Assembly: GCF_019649055.1 (NCBI RefSeq)
Contig: NW_026570225.1
Coordinates: 1,736,001-1,800,000, forward strand
Source: Paramacrobiotus metropolitanus
Lineage: Eukaryota > Tardigrada > Eutardigrada > Parachela > Macrobiotidae
Direction of reading: 5' to 3'
DNA length: 64,000 bases
A program made the position numbers and the translations under genes. Below, in pieces: positions 1 through 9,859 of the stretch. The notes beneath the pieces are model-generated. The model was not told where the DNA came from and did not search any database. It saw only the letters and a list, made by a program, of their open reading frames with translations. Numbering within the stretch: position 1 is the first letter of the stretch; each line of letters opens with the position of its first letter.

Positions 1-540
1 GGAGTAAACTCCGGTTCGGTTCAGTCTTGGGCCGGTCTCGGTACGGTTCGGTTCGGTTCGGTTCTGACCAATCAGAGAAGAGGGCGTGTCTGACCAATCA
101 CGTGTCCCTGCTATTCTGCCCCCCATACTACTGATCTGGTAGATCTGGGTGGTCTGGAAGATTTGGTGGTTCTGGCAGATCTGGCTAAATTTGGGGGTTT
201 TTGTAGTTCTGGCTGATCTGGTAGTTATGGTTTATCTGGCTGATCTGGCATATCTTGTGGTCCTAGCTAATCAAGTAAAGACACTAAGGTCTTGAAACTT
301 TCGTACGGGCTGAGCCAGCTGAACTGGTTAATCGGAAATTGTACAGGAACTGTACTAAGGTTTCGAAGCTTAGTAAAGGCTTTGGGCTGAATGCAACGAA
401 GGTTAAAAGGCTGTACAGGCCTGAAAGCCGTAAAGCAGGTTCTGACCAAACAGAAGGTAAGGCCGGCGCTGGCCAATCAGAAAGGTTTGGAGGCGGGATC
501 TGTTCGAACAGAGGGTTCTGCTTTAATATACTAGATAGAC
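1..540. repeat. CCAAT-rich flank of the minisatellite with short degenerate repeats
   Basis: There is no convincing gene here. Positions 45-64 are a short GGTTC pentamer run. Positions 120-260 are a degenerate array built on GATCTGG and TCTGGC. The motif TGACCAATCA or GGCCAATCAG recurs at about 65, 93, 445 and 470; the copy at 93 runs directly into a CACGTG E-box. CCAAT boxes and an E-box are typical promoter elements, but their repetition here is more simply explained by duplication of repeat-derived sequence. The segment at 464-535 resembles the segment at about 3118-3190 on the far side of the minisatellite. Confidence 0.55.
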
Positions 541-559
541 AAGCAGGACGCGCGGCGCT

Positions 560-2925
560 TACGCGCCGCGCTGAAGCAGCTTACCGCACGCTTGGCCTTC
601 GGTGTCCAGAGGCTCGAAACGGCGGGTACCGCACGCGGGGCCCTCTGTTACCAAAAGTTCAAAAAAGTGGGTACCGCACGCGGGGCTTTCGGTGATCAAA
701 GGCTAAAGGGCGGGTACTACACGCGCGGCCTTCGGTGCTCAAAGGCTCAGAAAGGCGGGTACCGCACGCGCGGCCTTCGGTGACCAAAAGCTAAAAAAAG
801 CGGGTACCACGCGCGTGGCCTTCGGTGATCAAAGGCACAAAACGTCGGGTGCCGCACGCGTAGCCTTCGTGGACCAAAAGCTAAAAAGAGCGGGTACCGC
901 ACGCGGGGCTATCGGTGATCAAAGGCTCAGAAAGGCGGGTACCGCACGCGCGGCCTTCGGTGACCAAAAGCTAGAAAAAGCGGGTACCGCACGCGGGGCT
1001 ATCGGTGACCAAAGCTCAAAAAGGCGGGTGCTGCACGCGTAGCCTTCGTGGACCAAAAGCTCTAAAAGGCGGGTACCACGGGCGTGGCCTTCGGTGATCA
1101 AAGGCACAAAAAGGCGGGTAATACACGCGCGGCGTTCGGTGATCAAAGGCTCAAAAAGGCGGGTACTACACGCGTAGCCTTTCGTGACCAAAAGCTCAAA
1201 TAGGCGGGTACCACACGCGCGGCCTTCGGTGACCAAAGGCTCAAAAATGCTGGTACCGCACGCGTGGCCTTCGGTGGCCAAAGGCTCAAAAAAGCGGGTT
1301 CAGCAGGCATGGCTTCGGTGACCAAAGGCTCCAAAAATGCGGGTACCGCACGCGTGGCCTTCGGTGACCAAAGGCTCAAAAGGTCGGGTGCCGCACGCGT
1401 AGCCTTCGGTGACTAAAGGCTAATAAAAGCGGGTACCGCACGTGTGGCCTTCGGAGATCAAAAGCTCAAAAAGGCGGGTACCGCAGGCGTGGCCTTCGGT
1501 GACCAAAGGCTCAAAAAGCGGGTTTAGCAGGCATGGCCTTCAGTGACCAAAAGCTCAAAAGAACGGGTACCGCACGCGTGGCCTTCGGAGATCAAAAGCT
1601 CAAAAAGGCGGGTACCGCAGGCGTGGCCTTCGGTGACCAAAGGCTCAAAAAGCGGGTTCAGCAGGCATGGCCTTCGGTGGCCAAAGACTCAAAAAAGCGG
1701 GTTCAGCAGGCATGGCTTCGGAGACCAAAGGCTGCAAAAATGCGGGTACCGCACGTGTGGCTTTCGGTGATCAAAAGCTCAAAAAGGCAGGTACCGCACG
1801 TGTGGCCTTCGGTGACCAAAAGCTAGAAAAAGCGGGTACCGCACGCGGGGCTATCGGTGACCAAAGCTCAAAAAGGCGGGTGCTGCACGCGTAGCCTTCG
1901 TGGACCAAAAGCTCTAAAAGGCGGGTACCACGGGCGTGGCCTTCGGTGATCAAAGGCACAAAAAGGCGGGTAATACACGCGCGGCGTTCGGTGATCAAAG
2001 GCTCAAAAAGGCGGGTACTACACGCGTAGCCTTTCGTGACCAAAAGCTCAAATAGGCGGGTACCACGCGCGGCCTTCGGTGACCAAAGGCTCAAAATGCT
2101 GGTACCGCACGCGTGGCCTTCGGTGGCCAAAGGCTCAAAAAAGCGGGTTCAGCAGGCATGGCTTCGGTGACCAAAGGCTCCAAAAATGCGGGTACCGCAC
2201 GCGTGGCCTTCGGTGACCAAAGGCTCAAAAGGTCGGGTGCCGCACGCGTAGCCTTCGGTGACTAAAGGCTAATAAAGCGGGTACCGCACGTGTGGCCTTC
2301 GGAGATCAAAAGCTCAAAAGGCGGGTACCGCAGGCGTGGCCTTCGGTGACCAAAGGCTCAAAAGCGGGTTTAGCAGGCATGGCCTTCAGTGACCAAAAGC
2401 TCAAAAGAACGGGTACCGCACGCGTGGCCTTCGGAGATCAAAAGCTCAAAAAGGCGGGTACCGCAGGCGTGGCCTTCGGTGACCAAAGGCTCAAAAAGCG
2501 GGTTCAGCAGGCATGGCCTTCGGTGGCCAAAGACTCAAAAAAGCGGGTTCAGCAGGCATGGCTTCGGAGACCAAAGGCTGCAAAAATGCGGGTACCGCAC
2601 GTGTGGCTTTCGGTGATCAAAAGCTCAAAAAGGCAGGTACCGCACGTGTGGCCTTCGGTGATCAAAAGCTCAAAAAGCGGGTTCAAGCAGGCATGGTCTT
2701 CGGTGACCAAAGGCTCCAGAAGGGTGGGTACCGCACGCGTGGCCTTCGGTGACCAAAGGCTCAAAAAAGCGGGTTTAGCAGGCATGGCTTCGGTGACCAA
2801 AGGCTCCAAAAAGGCGGGTTCCCCACGCGTGGTCTTCGGCGACCGAAAGCTCAAAAATAGCGGGTACCGCACGTGTGGCCTTCGGTGATCAAAAGCTCAA
2901 AAAGGCGGGTACCGCAGGCGTTAAA
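560..2925. repeat. 44-bp GC-rich minisatellite, about 50 copies
   Basis: The unit is about 44 bp: a GCGGGTACCGCACGCG core, then TGGCCTTCGGTGACC, then AAAGGCTCAAAAA. It repeats head to tail with scattered substitutions and 1-3 bp indels, mostly in the A-run. Variant units carry GCAGGCATGG in place of the ACGCGTGG core. Each unit has Asp718/KpnI-like GGTACC and ACGCGT (MluI-like) palindromes, so the array is rich in CpG and short dyads compared with the AT-rich surroundings. Long open frames run through it on both strands because the unit lacks stops; I treat them as by-products. Confidence 0.93.
961..2664. repeat. Higher-order tandem duplication of about 850 bp inside the minisatellite
   Basis: A diagnostic variant unit with CTAGAAAAAG followed by GGGGCTATCGG occurs at 971 and again at 1823, 852 bp apart. 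The variant order after each is the same: the GTGCTGCACGCGTAG unit, the CACGGGCGTGG unit, the AATACACGCGCGG unit, the TTTAGCAGGCATGG unit near 1517 and 2356, and the CAGACTCAAAAAAG-type units. Two near-identical blocks of about 19 units each therefore lie in tandem, separated only by small indels, which points to a recent unequal exchange. Confidence 0.85.
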
Positions 2926-3117
2926 GAACTAAAGTTTTGAAGCTTAGTTAGGAGTAAAAATGGAGGTGGGATCGGGTTTATCAGGCGAAGTTTTTCACAG
3001 GAGAAGGTATTAAGTTTCGGAAACCTAGTAAGGACAAAGGCGTAAAAGCACAGGTTTAAAGAGCTGCAAAAGCTTAAAAGTTGTTAGGCGGGTTCTGGCA
3101 AATCAGAAACGTAAGGT

Positions 3118-3190
3118 CTTTTCTGGCCAATCAGGAAACGTTGAAGACGGGAGCGTCACGGAATCACGGCTCTGGTTTAATATATAGGAT
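3118..3190. repeat. Direct-repeat partner of the segment at 464-535
   Basis: CTGGCCAATCAG, then a short GAAGACGGG-like element, then TCTGGTTTAATATA occurs here; a similar order occurs at 464-535 (GGCCAATCAG, GGAGGCGGG, TCTGCTTTAATATA). The minisatellite is thus bracketed by two related direct repeats ending in a TATA-like stretch. No LTR hallmarks (TG...CA ends, primer-binding site, polypurine tract) or polymerase ORF were seen between them. Confidence 0.5.
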
Positions 3191-3717
3191 ATTCCACAGA
3201 CCGGTTTTCTTTCGGGTTTTTTCTACACCCGATTAAACAGGATGGTACCTAAAGACGAATATACAGTATACACCGCTAGGCCACCGTTCGACTATCGTGA
3301 TTGGGAATAATAATAATTCACAACTTCACAGTCAGTTAAACATTGCATCGTCTTTCACAATAGGCTCTCGTCTCCGTGGACATTTTGCACAGTATGAACA
3401 CTTTGTTTGTTAACTACAACAACAAAAACACTACAGGACATAACATTATCCCCTGTCTCCGATGTATTCTTCGTATCGATATCGATTTCGTGTATTGACG
3501 ATGAATTTGTCTTTAAAGCACAATATTTGTACTGATCATGATAAAGAAGTACTGTGTGCACGTTAGCATGTCCTCATCGTACGATATGCAAAAGTCTATA
3601 ACACATCAGGTGTTTTGTGACTCACTCAGCCAGAGCGCATAAGTATGTCTGATAACACAGAAACTGCTAATAGGGCATTGTACACAGATCCTGGAACGAA
3701 TGAGTTATGCAACCGTT

Positions 3718-3778
3718 GCTCAGTCAGCTACTACATCGACTTCCACACTGTGGAAGTCGATGTAGTAGCTGACTGAGC
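3718..3778. repeat. Perfect 30-bp inverted repeat (hairpin) with 1-nt loop
   Basis: The left arm at 3718-3747 begins GCTCAGTCAGCTACTACATC and the right arm at 3749-3778 is its exact reverse complement, with one base between. A near-perfect cruciform of this size is unusual in unique DNA. It lies about 100 bp left of a second inverted-repeat element, and may be the tip of a larger foldback sequence. Confidence 0.9.
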
Positions 3779-3882
3779 ACGCGGTGCCTGCGGAGGCGGA
3801 GGAGCTCGGGCACGGCAAGCCCACACCACTGCGAGCACGAGAACCAACGTCGTCAGAGCGCTGTCTACGCCGCCTAAGATAA

Positions 3883-4354
3883 TAACTGTATTGCGGTGAC
3901 TCTCAGATCGCTACATCTCAGCATACCGCTTCATCTTAGCTCTCTGCCGGCTGATCCGAAAAGGCTGGGTTTTGAAAGAAGCTTGCGAATATACAAAGTA
4001 CATAGCAGGCGTTTAGCACATCAGCACCAACAGATTTGATGTATAATAACCGCTAAAAGCGCGTGTGGAGCCAAGAGTAACTGGCCTGCCCTTCTCTGTG
4101 GCTTTTTTGAAAGGGAGCAGGGAGCTGCAGGACACCTGCCCTTCCCTGTGTCTTTTTTGAAAGGGCTCAGGGAACTGCAGGACACAAATACCTACTGGTT
4201 GAAAAAGGCGATTTGGACCGTGCTGCAGGATCGTCACAGAAGACGGTCTGCAGGGAAGAATGGGTCTGATTCAGACCGCTTGCCATTTTTATGGCTTTTG
4301 GACCGTTCTGCGAGGCTGCGATGTAGCGATCTGAGAGTCACCGCAATACAGTTA
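3883..4354. mobile_element. Small element with perfect 35-bp terminal inverted repeats
   Basis: The sequence starting TAACTGTATTGCGGTGACTC at 3883-3917 is exactly reverse-complemented at 4320-4354. The enclosed 400 bp has no transposase ORF. It contains a 50-bp tandem duplication at 4086-4185. Size, TIRs and lack of coding suggest a non-autonomous MITE-like element; a target-site duplication is not clear (both ends are next to TA/AT-rich bases). Confidence 0.6.
4086..4185. repeat. Two-copy 50-bp direct repeat
   Basis: Positions 4086-4135 and 4136-4185 both read CCTGCCCTT(C/T)... then TTTTTTGAAAGGG, then GCTGCAGGACA-like, differing at only a few positions. It lies inside the 35-bp-TIR element. 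Confidence 0.8.
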
Positions 4355-4508
4355 ATGTATGACATGGGATCCGCCATGTTATCTTGTTAAAGATGTTAAA
4401 TATGTTAAAGAGTGTATGTTGTTAAATTAGCATTACCTTGTGCAATGCGGATAAGTTTATATATACGTTTCAGTGCGCCGTAGGTATTTGCGGCTACGCT
4501 TAATACGA

Positions 4509-4794
4509 TGATACACTTCCTGGTTGCCAGCTGCACGACGAGGCACCCAGGAAGTGTATCACTAATATGTCGGCACCGACATCCAGGTATTCTTCACTAT
4601 AGGTCCAGGTGAAGAATACTTTGAAGCGGAAATCATTCCCCTGACTTACTGAAAATTTTTTCAGTAAATATTTGCCGAATACCTCTAAGCAAGTTTTGCT
4701 GCGCCAGCTCTTAGTAGCGAAAACTTGATCACAAGCATTTCTCGTAATGTTGGCCCGGAGTCTCCAGGGCGACTTTAAGAGAAATGCTCGTGAT
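4509..4794. repeat. Cluster of three short hairpins
   Basis: First, TGATACACTTCCTGG at 4509-4523 pairs with its reverse complement at 4547-4561. Second, GGTATTCTTCACT near 4586 pairs with GGTGAAGAATACT near 4608. Third, ATCACAAGCATTTCTC at 4728-4743 pairs with GAGAAATGCTCGTGAT at 4779-4794 with one mismatch. They lie in a gene-free stretch and may be stems of degraded foldback elements or of a structured RNA. Confidence 0.65.
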
Positions 4795-5214
4795 TGATTT
4801 GATAGGACATACTAGCCGACACATGATTAATACTGGATTCGAAATCCTCCACCTGAGTTTTTTCTTAGTACATTAAAAAAATTCTTTATGGTTGTTCACA
4901 GAACTCGCCAATTACTATTATAAATTGTCAATAACGATTGTAATAAAACGCAAAATTTAATACTGCACAATGCACATACATAGCATTTACAGTGCCAGTT
5001 TCTGCATATAATACTAGTAACTGTAACACTCCATTATATTAACGTGTCGGTAATTACGCATGTACTATTTACTTACGTTTGTGTTATACTGACTAATATT
5101 GCCTGTTCATTTTATTTTATCAAGTTAACATCTTTACTAAAATCGCAAAATCCTTTTGAAGCGCGAATGAAATGCAGTGCGAATATGAAAATATCACAGA
5201 CCGTACATTTTATA

Positions 5215-7470
5215 GGTGAAGGCTCCGCATACCACCTTTATACCACCGTTGGCTCCTAATACCACCTTTTGCACACCACTTTTGACTCCGCATACCACCA
5301 TTTAATTTTTTAAAATTAAATTTTTAATTTATGTAGTTTAATTTAGGTGAAGGCTCCGCATACCACCTTTTACCACCTTTGGCTCCTAGTACCACCATTT
5401 AATTTTTTTTGCAGCTGCAGTGTTATGAATTAACAAGTATCGGTCGCGCTAGCGCGCGACCAGTTGTGTTCGAGGTATGGAAGAATGAAAAAATACAAAA
5501 TATACTTCGTACAGCAATAAAAATGATCTTGAGAAATATTTCAAATATGAAACCCCAGCGAGTCCAGCTACGAAATATTTTGACATGTAGAAATGCGGAC
5601 AGTTTTCGAGCTTTCCGGTCAGTTTGCATTTTTCACGATTCTTTTTCACGCTTTTGATGTAGCTTTATGTTGCCGATCTAACGAAATGAAAATTTGAATT
5701 TTTTTGTACGACCGATAATATTTAAACGGTGATTGAATGAATGGAGTGGGATCATTTACACGATGCCCACAAAACCATTCAGCCGATATTTTAGCGCAGA
5801 TTAATGGAAACTTGTGAGAAACAATTAACGGTTGCCCAAGGTGACCTGGGAGGCTGCATCTTTAGCTACTAATTGTAAGATTTTCAGCCATTCAGTCAAG
5901 CTCTTGAGTATTTATAAAAATAAAATAAACACATATTTATTAGATTTTGAGGTTAGTGAATACCCAAGCTACCGCCAGTATTACAGAGCCGCTTTGTGAG
6001 TGAATACGGTAAACGGGCCGCGGACTGGCTTTTAGATATTTACAAATTACATATAAATTAGACAATTTAGACCGTGAGATATTGAGGTACTCAGATTTCT
6101 AGATATTTTTAAATTTCGGAACTTTGGAGGCTCAAAAAATTAGAGGTAACGCTTTGGAGCCGATTTTCGAAAAATTTATATTTATTTTGAGGTATTCAAA
6201 CAGATTTAAAAACATCTTAAAGGTTTCAAGAGTTAAAAAAAAATTAAGTTTGATGGGATTGACAATTTTAAATAAGTAACTATAGTTTAGGTTGCTAAGT
6301 TGCGAAACTTGTATTTGCTCATTCGAGACGTTTCTAGAATTTACTGGAAATTTCTATGAACTTTAAACGCTAAGTACTGAAAGTTTGAAAGGGTTTTGAA
6401 AACGTTCCGGAAACCAAAATTTTTTTTCGAAGCTGCAGTAGGAAGCTTTAGAAGATGCTAGATTTTATAAAATAATCAAAAGTTTCACAAATGGAATCTT
6501 GAATTAGGAGATAATTTCCAAAACTAACAACCTTTAAGTACTAACAACCTTTAAGTACTACAGCTTCTAAAAATTTTTTTAGACCTTCTCCAAAACTTTA
6601 GATTTTTTCAAAGATAAAGGTAGGAACGTTTGCGCTAAGCTCTATTTTATAAAATTATCAACTTATTGAAAAAATCAATCTTGATTTAGGAGACAATTTC
6701 CAAAAAATAAGGACGTAAGGATATATGAATCAATTGATATTGATAAGGATATCTGGGAAAACCGAATGCAGCCGCGTCCAAATCTACGCGCTGCGCTTCA
6801 TGTACATATACAGTATGTTGCATGGAGGTTATAAAATTAAATCCTGGTCTTTTCAAATTACTCCACTACTACCAGCCATTTTCGGATACCGTGTTCGGTG
6901 TACAATGTTCGCAACGTAGCGCTATGTACGGACATTACGGACACAAGCTTCCATACAAACAGTACGAAAACAAATTTCCGATGTGTGTTCGTACTGTTTT
7001 TCCATTGCGTCGGTTGCGATACTGAATGCCTTCAACTTGCTAGTTGGTACATATCTTTTCCCAGGCGGTACACAGAAAGATTTGGATCTCGTTTCTTGAT
7101 GTTAATAATTTAAAGGTGAAGGTTCCGCATACCACCTTTATACCACCGTTGGCTCCTAGTACCACCTTTCAACCATTTTTGGCTCCTAGTACCACCTTTT
7201 GCACACCACTTTTGACTCCGCAATCATTTTTATTGCTGTACGAAGTATATTTTGTATTTTTTCATTCTTCCATACCTCGAAAACAACTGGTCGCGCGCTA
7301 GCGCGACCGATACTTGTTAATTCATAACACTACAGCTGCAAAAAAAAATTAAATGGTGGCATGCGGAGTCAAAAGGGGTGTGCAAAAGGTGGTATTAGGA
7401 GCCAAAGGTGGTATGACAGGTGGTACTAGGAGCCAGAGGTGGTAAAAGGTGGTATGCGGAGCCTTCACCC
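5215..7470. mobile_element. Foldback transposon, 2.26 kb, long TIRs and 8-bp target duplication
   Basis: The left end starts GGTGAAGGCTCCGCATACCA and the right end is its reverse complement, ending TGCGGAGCCTTCACC(C). Inverted similarity runs from 5215 to about 5526 and from about 7223 to 7470. It includes a distinctive inner block: GAATTAACAAGTATCGGTCG at about 5426 against its complement at about 7302-7325. The octamer ATTTTATA directly flanks both ends (5207-5214 and 7471-7478). The terminal regions are made of short subrepeats (TACCACC, GGCTCC), and an extra left-end copy lies at about 7112-7200. An 8-bp duplication is typical of hAT and some other cut-and-paste families. No transposase-like ORF is present between the ends, so it is non-autonomous. 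Confidence 0.85.
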
Positions 7471-7478
7471 ATTTTATA

Positions 7479-8326
7479 TTGTTATCGCTTATGCATAATG
7501 CCACCAACAATTATCAATTATCAACAATTGTCACAAACAATTAATGCCACCAACAATTAGCAATTTTCGCAGAAAGAGAAAAGCAACGTGGAAATCTCAT
7601 TAAAAACTGACATAATAAGTTGTATGATAAAGGTCATCAATTATGTAGGAGTAACTATCACAAACAAATTAGTAACATTATAAGTTACAATCTAATTGAA
7701 CATAAGTTACAATCATAAGCTAAAATAGTGTGTAGTTATACACATTTCGTGTAGTGATAAACGTGTAGTGTGTAGTTTTAGTTGTCCAAGTGTGCAAGAT
7801 TAAAAAAGTTCAAAACCGTTAAAAAAAATTGGAGGGGGTCTCTTGAAAATTAAAACTATAATAATTCTACTATTTTTTATAGAATTTCTAGCAAATCTCA
7901 CAAGAAAAACGTGCGTCGGCTTCGCGCTTCGCGCGAAACTCACCTTATCTGTCAATCTTACATCGATCTAGCTTGGCATTGTATTTGTCCTTTAACCTTC
8001 GTTAGCTTCAAATAATTTGGTCATTGCAGTGCTAATTTGCTATTTTTAATCAAAACTCTTGCTTTTTGCAGTTGAAATTCCCTGGTTTCGCGCTTCGCGC
8101 CGGAAGTTGACATTCACGATGATTTTTAACGCTAAAATTCGTGTAATGCGTCGCTGATTTTGCCTTTCTTTAAAAAAAGAATCCAACAATTTTATTGTTT
8201 TTGTAAACTTTTTTGCAGTTACTCCCTCCGGGGGCACCCCCCAGGGGCGCTCAGGGGCAGTGTGTAGTGATAGAATTAAGATATTTTAGCCCCTGGTTAC
8301 AATCTAATTGAATCTAATTGAACTAA
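7479..8326. other. AT-rich intergenic DNA, no gene seen
   Basis: No coding exon with splice sites is evident. Short repeats are present: AATTATCAAT/ACAACAATT around 7505-7560, and two copies of a TTCGCGCTTCGCGC palindrome at about 7920-7940 and 8087-8102. A C/G run (CCGGGGGCACCCCCCAGGGG) lies at 8228-8247. Confidence 0.5.
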
Positions 8327-9858
8327 TTGAAATCAAAATTTTGGCGAGCCGACACGGTAGAACCTCTTCTTAGTAATCTAAACCGAAATGATTCTGCAAA
8401 CGATAACGACATGGTTGTTTTATTAATGTCTGTCGACCAGGCGCCGGCGCCGGTAAATAAGGTTACCATACAGCTTGCGGAAAAGGGTCACAGGATGGCG
8501 GTATTTACAGTAATTTATATACGCTATTTATTACTGTATTATCACAGATTGTGCTCGTTATTATCCTTATTTTTGGTCATCATCAATGCCTTCATAACAA
8601 TTATATGTTTTTATAATATCATCACCATCAAATTATTCATCCTAATTCTTTATATTTAATACGGATATTTGAATCATGTAAAAAAATATTTCCACGGTTA
8701 AGCATATTTTAATCCCTTTAGTACATTCGGGAATTGAGGATGGTATGTTGCGGTTGGTGGCGGAGGACGCCGTTTATCAGTGCTATTGTTGCGTTATGGG
8801 GAATGCGTATTGTTGTGGCCGTTAACCGGTACTACGGTACCTATCTATACAGCCTATGGATCGGTGAGTGGTCTTATTAGCCGTAAAAAAATAATTATTA
8901 ATTGCATATGGTGCAAATCCTAAATAATAATGCACTAGTACAGCATACCGTACGTAAACCAGGCTCTTTTATACTGTATATCAATACAAGGTGATATGAT
9001 CATGACACCTTCCGTACGTGCGCACGGCGCCTCCAATCTTCGGCACCGGAAGTGGCACATTGAGTGCATGGACGGCGAAGCTGTTGTGGGAAATAGGTAC
9101 AAAGCTTTTTAAATCTGCAGTAATACGCTGTTATTTATTTTTACTTTTTACTACGACAAGGTCAACTAGATTTCGCGCATGACGTAATAAGCCATATTTC
9201 TTCCGCGGTTTTTTGCCGGAATACTTTTTGTCAGGAAGTACCGAAGGGTGGATTTACTGGACTGACGGTGAGCCGTCACATCGACCGGCCTTCTTATTGT
9301 TCGTCTTTGAACTGGTCTGACACAGTGCAAAATTTTATCTCTTAGATAATTTTTCTTGGCGGCTGTTATTTGTTAAATTGTTCCCCATTTTTAAATTAAT
9401 GGGTGGTTTTTGGCAGTTTTATCTTTCTGGCACGTGTAGTCCGCGCTATGGAATACCACTGCATGTGCTCATCGTGGCGCATGATTATTATGCCAAATAT
9501 TGCATATGGGCTTTGGCTTGCATTGTTGTGGTTCTGACCATCGAGAATCTGTCATGGTTCAAGTTCGGAATGGCTGCGGATGTACAATTCGAAATAGTTT
9601 GTTGAATATATTAATCGATACAACAGTTATCGGTACAATAGATGACTAATTTCGGTTAACGCAGCTGATGTCACCGCGAGGCTGGACTACTTGATTGACC
9701 AGTGTCCAGCCGAGAAGACCCAGCAGAAGTGTAGAACGTGCTAAGGAGATCTATGAACATCCCGATGCTGGAGAAACACCGTATCGTCGGCGGCGGCTGT
9801 ACCACAGCGGTTGTGCATTTATTTTTTGTATATTAAACTGGGATGATAACTCGCTGAA
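8327..9858 (+). pseudogene. Possible unrecognised multi-exon gene or its remnant
   Basis: Several short stretches look coding but do not chain cleanly. These are 8327-8500 (reading VDQAPAPVNKVTIQLAEKG before a GTATTT), about 8737-8865 (GWYVAVGGGGRRLSVLLLRY, later TGTTVPIYTAYGS, then a GTGAGT donor), about 9010-9090 (APPIFGTGSGTLSAWTAKLL), about 9232-9310 (STEGWIYWTDGEPSHRP) and about 9700-9858 (ERAKEIYEHPDAGETPYRRR, then a TAG stop). They may be exons of a real gene, a decayed copy, or chance. I do not recognise a family, and the phases between these pieces could not be made consistent. Confidence 0.2.
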
Positions 9859-9859
9859 G

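Noticed and set aside
592-2888. Long open frames (up to about 198 codons) on both strands through the minisatellite
   Set aside because: They follow the 44-bp unit, shift frame from unit to unit, exist on both strands and have no start context or domain; they are repeat by-products.
560-2925. CRISPR array
   Set aside because: Units are contiguous with no unique spacers and the genome is eukaryotic.
5409-5657. Two related short frames in the foldback element (also 7044-7301)
   Set aside because: They are the two inverted arms read in opposite sense; no transposase motif is present.
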